Below, in pieces: positions 31,223-40,298 of a DNA stretch of 64,000 bases. Within the stretch, counting starts at the first letter, position 1, and every line of letters starts with the position of its first letter. Location of the stretch: assembly GCF_002706745.1 (NCBI RefSeq), contig NZ_CP017702.1, positions 2,108,001 to 2,172,000 on the forward strand. Direction: 5' to 3'. The notes beneath the pieces are model-generated. The model saw only the letters and a program-made list of their open reading frames with translations, was not told the origin of the DNA and made no database searches. This DNA comes from Companilactobacillus farciminis KCTC 3681 = DSM 20184 (GTDB taxonomy: Bacteria; Bacillota; Bacilli; Lactobacillales; Lactobacillaceae). The position numbers were made by a program, and so were the translations under genes.

Positions 31223-32584
31223 CTACATTAAATCATGTAAAACGTTTTCTAAGTGAATTCCATGACTAGCCTTTAACAAGACAGTGTCATTTGGTGTCAT
31301 TTCTTTTTGCAAATCTTTCGTCAAATCGGCCAATTGATCTTGGCTATACCAAAGTAAATTATCAGTTGAATATTTGGCGCTTAATTTATCACGCAAATAT
31401 TTCATTTCTGGACCGACTAAATAAACTTTTTCAAAATCCTTGGGATCGATATGATCAGCCAATGATTCGTGCAAACTTCTGGCAGCATCACCTAGTTCTA
31501 GCATGTCGCCCAAAACAATCAATTTACGACCTGTAGGGATTTCTTTTAAGCTGTGCAAAACTTCAATTGCGGCGGTTGGATTTGAGTTATACACATCGCT
31601 CAAAATATCGGCACCATTTTTAGCTTTGAGCCATTCAGTCCGATTCTCTGTCACGAATAAATCTTTCAAAGCTTCTTGCATAGCCTTTGGTCTGATGTGA
31701 GAAGCACGTCCCACTAACAAGGCTGCCAACGCATTATTGACGTTGTATTCACCCATCATTGGGATTTCAAACTCTAAATCAGGCCATTCGTTAGTAACAA
31801 ATTTCGTCGTTGTTTTGCCAGGAATAATCTTAGTAGCGTACAAATTGTTAGTATCATGACTACCAAAAGTCAATTGTCTCTGTTCGACTTCTTTTGCTCG
31901 TTCTAATAGTAATGGTTCATCCCCGTTATAAACAAAGGTTCCGTCTTCTTGTAGATGATTTGTAATTTCCATCTTAGCATCAGCGATTTTGTCACGTGTG
32001 CCGAAGAATTCAATGTGAGCTTCCCCAATCATTGTGATAACGGAAATATCTGGATTGGCAATACTGCTCAAGTGATTGATTTGACCAGGACGATCCATGC
32101 CCATTTCTACCACTAATACTTCCGTGTTGATCGGCATATTTAAGATCGTAAAAGGAACTCCAATTTCGTTGTTAAAGTTTTGTGGTGTCTTGGCTACATT
32201 GTTGCTAGTACTCAAAACTTTGGCAATCATATCTTTAGTGGTCGTTTTACCATTGCTACCAGTGACTGCGATAACTTTTGGATTAACTTTGTTCAAATAA
32301 TACTTAGCTAATGTCTCAAAGGCTTCTGAAACATTTTCAACTACCACATAAGAAATATCGTCATTTGGAATCTCATGGTCGCTTTGCCAAATAGTCGCAC
32401 TAACTCCATTTTCAATGGCACTATTAATAAACTCATGTCCATCACGTTGACCTTGCAATGGAAAGAATAAATCACCTTTTTTAGCTTTTCGGCTGTCGAA
32501 GCAAACTCCTGTGATTTCAACATCTTTGATGTCGTCAGCTTCTATTTTTAATGCGGAGTAAACTTCTTTTAACTTCATCTTCAT
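31223..32584 (-). CDS. murF: UDP-N-acetylmuramoyl-tripeptide--D-alanyl-D-alanine ligase
   Basis: MurF adds the D-Ala-D-Ala (or D-Ala-D-Lac) dipeptide to the peptidoglycan precursor. The 453-residue protein has the Mur ligase N domain with FDSRKAKKGDLFFPL, the ATP loop VTGSNGKTTTKD, and the NNEIGVPFTIL and NPTAAIEVL segments of the central and C domains. ATG with GGGGAAG 7 bases upstream. It is followed by cshA, a common lactobacillus order. Confidence 0.95.
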   Translation of the reverse strand: MKMKLKEVYSALKIEADDIKDVEITGVCFDSRKAKKGDLFFPLQGQRDGHEFINSAIENGVSATIWQSDHEIPNDDISYVVVENVSEAFETLAKYYLNKVNPKVIAVTGSNGKTTTKDMIAKVLSTSNNVAKTPQNFNNEIGVPFTILNMPINTEVLVVEMGMDRPGQINHLSSIANPDISVITMIGEAHIEFFGTRDKIADAKMEITNHLQEDGTFVYNGDEPLLLERAKEVEQRQLTFGSHDTNNLYATKIIPGKTTTKFVTNEWPDLEFEIPMMGEYNVNNALAALLVGRASHIRPKAMQEALKDLFVTENRTEWLKAKNGADILSDVYNSNPTAAIEVLHSLKEIPTGRKLIVLGDMLELGDAARSLHESLADHIDPKDFEKVYLVGPEMKYLRDKLSAKYSTDNLLWYSQDQLADLTKDLQKEMTPNDTVLLKASHGIHLENVLHDLM

Positions 32585-32672
32585 GAATAGACTTCCCCAA
32601 TTTTAAAAAAATAATTTTATATGATTCTACTAAAAAGAGTATACTAGGATACTTAGAAAGGATTTGATGTAT

Positions 32673-33911
32673 ATGTCATCTAATACGAATGATTCTGAGC
32701 AGCCGAACAACTATTGGAAGAAAAATCTAATCGTTCTCTGGTTCAGTACCTTTGTATCAGGTATTGGCTTTAGTATGATAACACCCTTTATGCCATTATA
32801 CATTAACCAGTTAGGTAATTTCACAAAAAGTCAGCTCGTTATCTGGAATGGTATCGCCTTTTCATCGACATTTCTTGTCATGGCGATCATCTCCCCTATC
32901 TGGGGCAAGATAGCTGATAGAAAAGGTCGCAAGTTGATGTTGATTCGCGCATCGCTTGGTATGGCCATTGTTATTTTCCTACAGGCCTTCGTAACTGCCC
33001 CTTGGCAATTAGTTGTCTTAAGACTCCTACAAGGTGTCTTTTCTGGATTCGTTAGTAATTCCAATACTTTGATTGCCTCCACAGCTCCTAGATCTGAAAG
33101 TGGAAAAGCCTTAGGGACTTTAAATACTGGAGTTATCTCTGGTACTTTGTTAGGTCCATTGGTCGGTGGTGTTATTGCTCAATACTTCGGTTATCGAATT
33201 CCCTTTATGATAACCGGTTCATTGCTATTCATAGCATTTATTTTAGTCACTATCTTTATTAAGGAAGATTTCAAACCAATTTCTAAAGAAGATGAAGAAT
33301 CAACTAAAGAAATTTTCCACAAGTTGAAAAATCCCAATTTGATTTTGGCAATGTTCGTCACTACGATGATTATCCAAACTTCAAATAACTCGATCAATCC
33401 CATCATCAGTTTGTACGTCAAACAATTGATGCACGACTCTAGTCAAGTTACCTTAGTAGCCGGAGTCGTAGCGGCAATGCCGGGGATTGCTAATATCATC
33501 GCTGCTCCTAGATTTGGTGCTTTAGGTGATAAGATCGGTACTGGTAAGATTTTGATCGGTGGTTTGATTTTTGCCGTCTTAGTCTACATCCCACAAGCGT
33601 TTGTAACTAACGTCTGGCAACTAGCAATCTTACGATTCTTAGTCGGTATCTCCGATGCTTGTCTAGTTCCACAAGTTCAAACGATTTTAGCCAAATACAC
33701 TGATACCAAATACACCGGAAGAGTCTTCGGTTACAACCAGTCTTTCCAATCAGTCGGTAACGTCTGTGGACCACTACTTGGTTCATCGATTTCCAGTGTT
33801 CTTAGTTATTCAGCTGTATTCTTGAGTACTAGTTTTTTGGCCTTGATCAACTTTGGTTGGGTCTTTACCCATTTGAAATCACGAAAAAAGAATATAAACG
33901 CAAAAAAATAA
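32673..33911 (+). CDS. MFS multidrug-type efflux transporter
   Basis: The 412-residue protein has about 12 transmembrane segments, the motif A loop GKIADRKGRKLML after TM2, and a second-half repeat GALGDKIGTGKIL. It resembles drug:H+ antiporters of the DHA1 group (PmrA/NorA type). Substrate unknown. I start at the third in-frame initiation codon (32673), because AGAAAGGA is correctly spaced only for that one. It is divergent from murF. A TATACT (32634-32639 region) may be its -10 box. Confidence 0.85.
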   Translation: MSSNTNDSEQPNNYWKKNLIVLWFSTFVSGIGFSMITPFMPLYINQLGNFTKSQLVIWNGIAFSSTFLVMAIISPIWGKIADRKGRKLMLIRASLGMAIVIFLQAFVTAPWQLVVLRLLQGVFSGFVSNSNTLIASTAPRSESGKALGTLNTGVISGTLLGPLVGGVIAQYFGYRIPFMITGSLLFIAFILVTIFIKEDFKPISKEDEESTKEIFHKLKNPNLILAMFVTTMIIQTSNNSINPIISLYVKQLMHDSSQVTLVAGVVAAMPGIANIIAAPRFGALGDKIGTGKILIGGLIFAVLVYIPQAFVTNVWQLAILRFLVGISDACLVPQVQTILAKYTDTKYTGRVFGYNQSFQSVGNVCGPLLGSSISSVLSYSAVFLSTSFLALINFGWVFTHLKSRKKNINAKK

Positions 33912-33938
33912 GCCATCCGTCTTGGATGACTTTTTTTT
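33903..33938. terminator. Bidirectional terminator between the MFS gene and rpmE2
   Basis: AGCCATCC and GGATGACT form an 8-bp stem with one mismatch and loop GTCTT, with an A run on one side and eight T on the other. It serves both converging genes. Confidence 0.75.
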
Positions 33939-34185
33939 ACTTGTTTTGCAAGCCATATTTCTTGTTGAAACGATCGATACGTCCATCTGCTTGAGCAAAC
34001 TTTTGTTTACCAGTATAGAAAGGATGTGAATCTGATGAGATTTCAACACGAATTAATGGGTATTCTGTACCTTCATAGTCAGTTGTTTCTTTTGAGTTCA
34101 TTGTTGAACCAGCTAAGAACTTCTTACCTGTTGATGAATCCATAAATACAACTTGGCGGTACTCTGGATGAATTCCTTGTTTCAT
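33937..34185 (-). CDS. rpmE2: 50S ribosomal protein L31 type B
   Basis: L31 bridges the 50S and 30S subunits. The 82-residue protein ([20 protein letters not shown], then [13 protein letters not shown] and [11 protein letters not shown]) lacks the CxxC zinc cysteines of type A and so is the zinc-independent type B. I use the ATG at 34185, 9 bases after AAGGAG; the frame extends seven codons upstream. It has its own promoter at 34250-34278. Confidence 0.95.
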   Translation of the reverse strand: MKQGIHPEYRQVVFMDSSTGKKFLAGSTMNSKETTDYEGTEYPLIRVEISSDSHPFYTGKQKFAQADGRIDRFNKKYGLQNK

Positions 34186-34249
34186 TCTATGTCGCTCCTT
34201 TGCCATAAATCTTTTACAGAAATATAGATTAAATTACTAACAGTGTCTA

Positions 34250-34278
34250 ATAATATCATGAGTTAGCTAATTATTCAA
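34250..34278 (-). promoter_or_regulatory. rpmE2 promoter
   Basis: TTGAAT (34273-34278), 17 bases, TATTAT (34250-34255) on the minus strand, between the ABC-F gene and rpmE2. Confidence 0.6.
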
Positions 34279-34285
34279 CACAATT

Positions 34286-35782
34286 CTAGTGATGCAATTT
34301 GACTTTTACACTAGAAACTGCATCTATCAGATCTTGGTCGTGGTCAATCAAAAGCATAGTCGGACGCTGTTTTTGAATGGCCTCGATAATTTGTTGACGG
34401 GTAATCACGTCCAAATAATTCAACGGCTCATCCCAAAAATAAAGATTAGCACTTTCAGACAAACTCAAAGCTAAAGCGACTTTACGACGTTGGCCTTGGC
34501 TCATTTTTTCCACAGGTTGATCAAAGAGATAACGTTCAAAGCCTAATTTGCGTAGATTGGAGAAAACCAATTCGGGGCTGATTTGTTTACGTTCTGCTAG
34601 CTGTCTGATTGTTCCCTCTAATTCGTTATCCTGTCGCAAATAAGAGATTTTTAAGTTATTTGCCATTCGAATACTGCCTTCCTGTGTAAAAGGCTGTGAT
34701 AAACCGAGAATTTGTCTAAAAATTGTCGTCTTGCCAATACCGTTTGGACCAACAAGCGCTACAACATGATTACGTTTGACTTCAAAACTTACTTCTGGTG
34801 TCACAATATCATTATGTCTTAAGGTCAGATTTTCTACTTGTACAAATAAATCAGGATGGTTCTTTTTTTCGTAATTTAATTGTATAGGCGCTTCGACTTC
34901 GATGTTTTTCAACAAAGTCTTCTTCTCGTCGATTGCCGAATTAACTCGATTCTCAGCAGTCTTGGCTTTTTTCATCATCTTAGCGGCCTTAGTTCCGATG
35001 AACCCTTTATCGAGATGAACCTTTTCATGATACTGTTTGCGATTCTTATGTGCTTCCGTTTGTCGCGACCAGTTTTCACGTTTAACGGCAGTCTCGTGTA
35101 AACGACTAATATCCTTTTGTAATTGCTCTTTTTCAGCTGCTTCCGTTTGATTTTGTAATTCCCACTGTGTTTGCCACGTATCAAAATTACCCTTGTATAC
35201 CGAGACATCACTACGATTGATAGAGATAACGTGATCAATCACTTGATTTAAGAAACTCTTGTCGTGTGAAATAACGATGAAACCTTTTTTACTCTTTAAA
35301 TACTCAGCAACTATTTGACGACCTTCTATATCCAAATGATTAGTTGGTTCATCAATCAATTGAAATCCTGACTCATCAATGAACAAAATTGCCAACAAGA
35401 CTTTAGTCCTTTCTCCAGGACTCAAAGTAGAAAACTGTTGCTGAAGAACATTTTGGTCGACTTTTAATTTATCTAATTCAACTTCTATTTTCCAAAGGTC
35501 ATAGTCTTCTAATTGCGTGATCTCTTTTACCACGTCAACAGTCAATAAATCTTTATTAACAACTGTCTGTGGATAATAATAAAAATTCAAATTAGAAACT
35601 ATTTGACCACTGTATTTCAACTGCCCCAATAACATTTTTAACAAAGTCGTCTTACCTCGACCATTGCGACCTATTAATCCGAGTTTCCAACTCTCATCTA
35701 TTTTTAAATTCAATGAATCGAACAAGTTGTCCATCATCTGATCATATTTAAAACTAACATTTTCTATTTGAATTGTTCCCAT
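34286..35782 (-). CDS. ABC-F ATPase, Lsa-like (putative antibiotic ribosomal protection)
   Basis: ABC-F proteins have two ATP-binding domains and no membrane part. They bind the ribosome and can displace antibiotics. The 498-residue protein has Walker A GRNGRGKTT and GPNGIGKTT, signature sequences LSPGERTKVLL and MSQGQRRKVAL, and Walker B LIDEPTNHLD and FWDEPLNYLD. Its length and the WKLGLIGRNGRGKTTLLKML and YIWDEPLNYLD-like pattern fit the Lsa group (lincosamide, streptogramin A, pleuromutilin). Substrate is inference. ATG with GAGGTG upstream; a 180-base leader with a terminator precedes it, suggesting drug-induced attenuation. Confidence 0.85.
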   Translation of the reverse strand: MGTIQIENVSFKYDQMMDNLFDSLNLKIDESWKLGLIGRNGRGKTTLLKMLLGQLKYSGQIVSNLNFYYYPQTVVNKDLLTVDVVKEITQLEDYDLWKIEVELDKLKVDQNVLQQQFSTLSPGERTKVLLAILFIDESGFQLIDEPTNHLDIEGRQIVAEYLKSKKGFIVISHDKSFLNQVIDHVISINRSDVSVYKGNFDTWQTQWELQNQTEAAEKEQLQKDISRLHETAVKRENWSRQTEAHKNRKQYHEKVHLDKGFIGTKAAKMMKKAKTAENRVNSAIDEKKTLLKNIEVEAPIQLNYEKKNHPDLFVQVENLTLRHNDIVTPEVSFEVKRNHVVALVGPNGIGKTTIFRQILGLSQPFTQEGSIRMANNLKISYLRQDNELEGTIRQLAERKQISPELVFSNLRKLGFERYLFDQPVEKMSQGQRRKVALALSLSESANLYFWDEPLNYLDVITRQQIIEAIQKQRPTMLLIDHDQDLIDAVSSVKVKLHH

Positions 35783-36013
35783 AAAACAACACCTCACAAG
35801 GTGTCGATTAGTCGACTTAAGCGCACAAAAAAAGAACGCTAAACAGCGTCCTCCCTCTTTACAGGAAGCACTGTTGAGAATTTAAGCCGAGCTAAACTAC
35901 ACCATATATTTCTATATTCGTATAATTTAAAACTCAAGCTTAGTTTCTCAACGGCGCACTTCCTCTCTGTATTTAATATAAATAAATTTATCAGGTTAAT
36001 TCTCTAATGTCAA
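35783..36013 (-). promoter_or_regulatory. ABC-F promoter and attenuator leader
   Basis: TTGACA (36008-36013) overlaps the murA stop and is followed after 17 bases by TAAATT (35985-35990). The leader of about 195 bases holds a three-codon frame TTG-AGA-AAC-TAA (35940-35951) with AGAGAGGAA 8 bases upstream. A long helix (GTTGAGAA/TTCTCAAC extended by GGAAGTGC/GTGCTTCC) spans 35865-35965. An intrinsic terminator GAACGCT/AGCGTTC with a U run lies at 35826-35852. Ribosome-mediated attenuation is known for several ABC-F resistance genes. The architecture here is consistent with that but not proven. Confidence 0.65.
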
Positions 36014-37290
36014 GATTCTACTAAATCATCTTCACCAATCAATTTAACGTCGGCACCTAAACAATGCAATTTCCAAACTACTTGATCATAACCACGCAAG
36101 ATATTTTCTGCATGATCGATCACTGTTTGACCTTGTGCTAATAGACCGGCAATCATCAAACAAGCGCCAGCTCTAATTTCATCAGCTGAAACGTTAGCAC
36201 CTTTTAACTTGGCACCACCGTGTACGAAGATCAAATCATTTTCACTAGTGATGTTGGCACCCATTTTTGTTAATTGAGCAATATGTTTTACTCGCTTAGG
36301 ATAAATCGTGTCAATAATCATTGCATCGCCATTAGCTTGCATTAACAAAGGCGTGATTGGTTGTTGCAAATCAGTCGCAAAACCTGGATATGGCATAGTT
36401 TTGATGTTGACGGCTTTTAATTCAGGTGATGGTTTGACATAAATGCTATCTTCGCCAACTTCTAAATTAACACCCATTTCATCGAGCTTTGCCAAAAAGG
36501 CATCCAAATGTTCACTGATGATATTCTTAACCAAAATACCACCACCACAAGCAGCGGCTAAACTCAAATAAGTTCCAGCTTCAATTCGATCAGGAATAAT
36601 TGTATGAGCATTGTTAGAACGTAATGTATCCACACCTTCGATACGGATAGTTTCCGTTCCGACACCACGGATGACAGCACCCATGTTGTTTAAGAAAGTT
36701 GCTAAATCAATAATTTCAGGCTCTTTAGCGGCATTTTCAATCACTGTTGTTCCTTTAGCTTTGACAGCGGCCAAAATAACATTGATTGTTGCCCCAACTG
36801 AAACCATATCTAAAAAGATTTTAGCTCCCTTAAGACCCTCTTCAGGAGTTGTGATAATGATTTGCCCATGTTTGTTCTCAACGTGTGCACCTAATGCTTC
36901 AAATCCCTTGATATGTTGATCAATAGGACGTGGTCCAATATCGTCACCACCGGGAAATCCGACTACAGCTTTACCGAATCGTCCCAGCATTGCACCCATA
37001 AAATAATATGAGGCTCGCAAACTGCTTACTTTACCACTTGGTAATTCAGCAAATTGGATCTTTGTCGGATCAATTCGCAATACATCATTATTCATTTCTG
37101 AAGTAACGTTCATATCTTTCAAAATAGAACGTAAATTTTTTACATCTCTAATTTGTGGAACAGAATCTAATACTACAGGTGTATCGGATAAAATGGCTGC
37201 TGGTATCAAAGCTACAGTACTGTTTTTGGCACCACCAATTGTCACTTCACCCGACAATTTCTTTCCACCGTTGATTACAAGTTTTTGCAT
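36010..37290 (-). CDS. murA: UDP-N-acetylglucosamine 1-carboxyvinyltransferase (MurA) with Cys-to-Asp active site
   Basis: MurA transfers enolpyruvate from PEP to UDP-GlcNAc, the first committed step of peptidoglycan synthesis. The 426-residue protein has the N-terminal [17 protein letters not shown] and the [23 protein letters not shown] loop. In most MurA proteins this loop reads PGGCxxGxRP, and the Cys (115 in E. coli numbering) is the residue alkylated by fosfomycin. Here it is Asp116 (codon GAC, 36943-36945). Asp at this position is known from Mycobacterium and Chlamydia, stays active and confers fosfomycin resistance. The gene follows pyrG by 37 bases. Confidence 0.95.
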   Translation of the reverse strand: MQKLVINGGKKLSGEVTIGGAKNSTVALIPAAILSDTPVVLDSVPQIRDVKNLRSILKDMNVTSEMNNDVLRIDPTKIQFAELPSGKVSSLRASYYFMGAMLGRFGKAVVGFPGGDDIGPRPIDQHIKGFEALGAHVENKHGQIIITTPEEGLKGAKIFLDMVSVGATINVILAAVKAKGTTVIENAAKEPEIIDLATFLNNMGAVIRGVGTETIRIEGVDTLRSNNAHTIIPDRIEAGTYLSLAAACGGGILVKNIISEHLDAFLAKLDEMGVNLEVGEDSIYVKPSPELKAVNIKTMPYPGFATDLQQPITPLLMQANGDAMIIDTIYPKRVKHIAQLTKMGANITSENDLIFVHGGAKLKGANVSADEIRAGACLMIAGLLAQGQTVIDHAENILRGYDQVVWKLHCLGADVKLIGEDDLVES

Positions 37291-37327
37291 AAGCTTTTTC
37301 CTAACTATATTTGACTACTAAGGAAGA

Positions 37328-38941
37328 CTAAATTTCGTCTTCTTCAAGGCCAGAAGCTGCACCGATGAAGGCTTTGAATAGTCCTTCTGGTTTAGTTGGT
37401 CTTGACAAGAATTCTGGATGGTATTGAGCAGCAACGAAGAACTTGTTTTCAGGGATTTCAATTACTTCAACCAAGTGGTTGTCTGGTGAAACACCTGAGA
37501 ATACTAGGCCAAGATCTTCAAATTGTTTACGGTATTCGTTGTTGAATTCGTATCTGTGACGATGTCTTTCTTGGATAACTGATTGATTACCATAAGCAGC
37601 AGCTGTTTTAGTACCAGGTTTTAGTTTACATGGATATGCACCCAAACGTAAAGTACCACCACGATCTTCTACATCTTTTTTATCTGCCATAATGTCAATA
37701 ATCTTATTAGCAGCATTTTCGTCTACTTCACCAGTTGTTGCATCCTTGATACCAGCAACGTCTCTAGCAAATTCGATACTTGCCATTTGCATACCTAGAC
37801 ATAGTCCAAGATATGGTACGTCGTTTTCACGAGCATACTTAATAGCAGCAATCATACCTTCTAGTCCACGGCTACCAAAACCACCAGGTACTAGGATACC
37901 ATCTGAATCCTTCAAATAGTCAGCAACATTATCATCATTGATCAAATCAGCTGAAATTTTTTCGATTTCGATTTCTGAATTGTAAGCATATCCGGCTGAA
38001 CGGAGTGCTTCTGTAACAGAAATATATGCATCTTGTAATTTTGTATACTTACCAACCATTGTGATCTTTGTCTTATGTTTCAAGTTGTGGACACGGTTAA
38101 CCAACTTGTTCCATTGTTCCATATCGGCTGGTTTTGTTTCTAAGTGCAAGTAACGACATACGATATCATCGAAGTTTTGAGCTTGTAGGTTCAAAGGAAC
38201 ATCGTAAAGTGAGCTTGCATCACGTGATTCGATTACGGCTTCTGAGTCAACGTCACAGAATGAAGCAATCTTATCTTTCATGTTTTGTGGCATTGGCAAT
38301 TCTGTTCTAACTACCAAGATGTTAGGTTGAATACCAATTCCACGCAATTCTTTAACACTGTGTTGTGTTGGCTTTGTCTTCATTTCGCCAGCAGCCTTCA
38401 AGTAAGGAACTAGTGATGTATGAATGTAAACAACATTTTCTGAACCAACTTCAGCTTTCATTTGACGTAAAGCTTCTAAGTATGGTTGTGATTCGATATC
38501 ACCAACAGTACCACCAACTTCAGTAATGATAACGTCTGAGTCAGTAGTTGAAGCAGCACGCATAATCTTTTGTTTGATCATATCTGTAATATGTGGAATA
38601 ACTTGCACAGTTGCACCGTTGTAATCACCACGACGTTCGCGACGAATTACTTCGGAATAAATCTTACCAGTAGTAACGTTTGAATACTTGTTCAAATCGT
38701 TGTCGATAAATCTTTCGTAATGTCCAAGGTCAAGGTCAGTTTCTGTACCATCGTTAGTAACGAAAACTTCACCGTGTTGGTATGGACTCATAGTACCAGG
38801 GTCCACGTTAATATAAGGATCGAACTTTTGCATTGTTACCTTAAGGCCGCGATTCTTTAATAATCTACCAAGGGATGCGGCAACAATTCCCTTACCTAAT
38901 GATGAAACAACTCCACCTGTAATAAAAATGTATTTAGTCAT
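37328..38941 (-). CDS. pyrG: CTP synthase
   Basis: CTP synthase aminates UTP to CTP with glutamine and ATP. The 537-residue protein has the synthase domain ([20 protein letters not shown]-loop) and a class I glutamine amidotransferase domain with the nucleophile in YLGLCLGMQ, and the QYHPEF histidine near the C-terminus. I chose the ATG at 38941, since GGAGG lies in the codons before it. The leader contains a GGGCT transcription start and a terminator, the arrangement used for CTP-sensing by reiterative transcription. Confidence 0.97.
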   Translation of the reverse strand: MTKYIFITGGVVSSLGKGIVAASLGRLLKNRGLKVTMQKFDPYINVDPGTMSPYQHGEVFVTNDGTETDLDLGHYERFIDNDLNKYSNVTTGKIYSEVIRRERRGDYNGATVQVIPHITDMIKQKIMRAASTTDSDVIITEVGGTVGDIESQPYLEALRQMKAEVGSENVVYIHTSLVPYLKAAGEMKTKPTQHSVKELRGIGIQPNILVVRTELPMPQNMKDKIASFCDVDSEAVIESRDASSLYDVPLNLQAQNFDDIVCRYLHLETKPADMEQWNKLVNRVHNLKHKTKITMVGKYTKLQDAYISVTEALRSAGYAYNSEIEIEKISADLINDDNVADYLKDSDGILVPGGFGSRGLEGMIAAIKYARENDVPYLGLCLGMQMASIEFARDVAGIKDATTGEVDENAANKIIDIMADKKDVEDRGGTLRLGAYPCKLKPGTKTAAAYGNQSVIQERHRHRYEFNNEYRKQFEDLGLVFSGVSPDNHLVEVIEIPENKFFVAAQYHPEFLSRPTKPEGLFKAFIGAASGLEEDEI

Positions 38942-38984
38942 AACTTCCTCCACATACTAATTCTAGGGATTTCTTACTCGCAAA

Positions 38985-39082
38985 AATAAAAAAGTCCCCT
39001 ATTCAACATGAACAGGGAACTTGAATTTGTCTATCTAATAGAGCCCGAACTATATAATACCGTGATATGTTCGAGTCGTCAA
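38985..39082 (-). promoter_or_regulatory. pyrG promoter and CTP-sensing leader attenuator
   Basis: TTGACG (39077-39082), 17 bases, TATTAT (39054-39059). Seven bases downstream the transcript should start with GGGCTC (39041-39046). The leader then forms a terminator GTTCCCTGTTC-ATGTT-GAATAGGGGAC with a T run (38985-39020). In B. subtilis and L. lactis pyrG, low CTP causes slippage at GGGC, adding G residues that pair with the pyrimidine-rich 5' arm and prevent termination. All needed parts are visible here. Confidence 0.85.
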
Positions 39083-39117
39083 ACTTTTAATTCGAAAATT
39101 TAACTATTATTTTTTAA

Positions 39118-39756
39118 CTATTCTTCGTCGTCATCTTCATCATCGTCATCATCTTGGTCAGACAAGTCGATATCTTCGTCGTCGTCATCAGCATCAAACT
39201 CTGATAATTGTCCTTCGATACCGTCTTCTAATGAATCATCATGTTCATCGTCATCGTCGTCATCAACTGATGTCAAATCTGAATTAGTGAACTTAGACAA
39301 GTCTGGGCCATTGCTTGATGAGCCATCACTGTCATCGTCGTCATCCATATCAGATACATTTAGGTCACTGTCATCATCATAATCGACAACATCATCGTCG
39401 TCATCATCTTCACTCAAGAAGGCATTAACCTTTTGAGCAGCTTTATGAGTATTTTCAGTACCATTATCCTCAGGGTGATTTACTTCTTCGTCGACTGAAT
39501 CATATGGATACCACTTACGTAGACCCCAAACATTTTCGCCGAGTGAAAGAAAACTTCCATCATTATTCAAATCTGTATAGAATTGTGGAAGTGCTCTCTT
39601 GATATCATCGTCAGACTTACCTAAATAGTCTTGCATTTCGTTAACGATATCTGAGAAATTCATTACTTCTTTATTATTGTTGTTGAGAATCTCATAGGCA
39701 ACCTCAATCAATGAGAGCTCGTCTTTATTTTGATCCTTGAATTTATCAAACTTCAA
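39118..39756 (-). CDS. rpoE: DNA-directed RNA polymerase delta subunit
   Basis: Delta is a Gram-positive RNA polymerase subunit that speeds recycling and helps sense the initiating nucleotide. The 212-residue protein has the folded N-terminal HARE-HTH domain (about 1-90, DELSLIEVAYEILNNNNKEVMNFSDIV) and a disordered C-terminal half made mainly of Asp, Glu and Ser. TTG start with AAAGGA upstream. A 12-bp perfect palindrome lies between that site and the start. It lies upstream of pyrG, as in Bacillus. Confidence 0.93.
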   Translation of the reverse strand: MKFDKFKDQNKDELSLIEVAYEILNNNNKEVMNFSDIVNEMQDYLGKSDDDIKRALPQFYTDLNNDGSFLSLGENVWGLRKWYPYDSVDEEVNHPEDNGTENTHKAAQKVNAFLSEDDDDDDVVDYDDDSDLNVSDMDDDDDSDGSSSNGPDLSKFTNSDLTSVDDDDDDEHDDSLEDGIEGQLSEFDADDDDEDIDLSDQDDDDDEDDDEE

Positions 39757-39802
39757 ACGTGTACACGTCCTTTCGCAGCGTCTTACTTATAATGATATAG
39801 AC

Positions 39803-40243
39803 CTAAGCATTAAAAATCAATCTAAACTTATAATTACCTATCACATTATCATCGTAAATCAAGTCATAATCAATGTTTATTTTACCAGAAAGTGGATTAT
39901 TAACAATTTCAACTTGAGAATCCTTAGTATAAGTTGCTAATGGCAAGACGCCATATTCTGTTTCCAAATGACCAGTATTGTGCTTTTGATGCGTAAAATA
40001 CAACAATGATGCTAAATTAGTAGACTTAGCGACACGTTTAACGTGGATCTCGCCACTCTCAGTCACTTTAACTAAGATGGACGCTTTGTCATTGTTATCT
40101 AAACTTTCGTTGAACCGCAAATAAACTGAATCGCCAATCTGGATAAATTTACCTGGTTCAGAAATTTTTGTGTGGGTCAATTCTCCCGATTGCAAAGTTT
40201 CTATATTTAATTCGACATTTATGTCAAAACTATTATTTTCCAA
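39803..40243 (-). CDS. DUF1934 (YwiB-like) protein
   Basis: The 146-residue soluble protein is rich in predicted beta strands and matches DUF1934, a calycin-like fold (VYLRFNES, EIHVKRVAKS, ESGEIHVKR, and GNYKFRL-type ends). Function unknown. It lies just upstream of rpoE on the same strand and diverges from the LipL-like gene, the usual setting for this family in lactobacilli. Confidence 0.75.
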   Translation of the reverse strand: MENNSFDINVELNIETLQSGELTHTKISEPGKFIQIGDSVYLRFNESLDNNDKASILVKVTESGEIHVKRVAKSTNLASLLYFTHQKHNTGHLETEYGVLPLATYTKDSQVEIVNNPLSGKINIDYDLIYDDNVIGNYKFRLIFNA

Positions 40244-40298
40244 TAACTCCCGCCTCTACATGATAAAATTATATTAATTAATTAAAAGAAGTGATTAA

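Noticed and set aside
32634..32652. Near-palindrome GTATACTAGGATAC before the MFS gene
   Set aside because: Two mismatches and overlap with an ordinary -10 box; not enough to call an operator.
39118..39420. Asp-codon-rich simple repeat as a separate repeat locus
   Set aside because: It encodes the normal acidic tail of the delta subunit.
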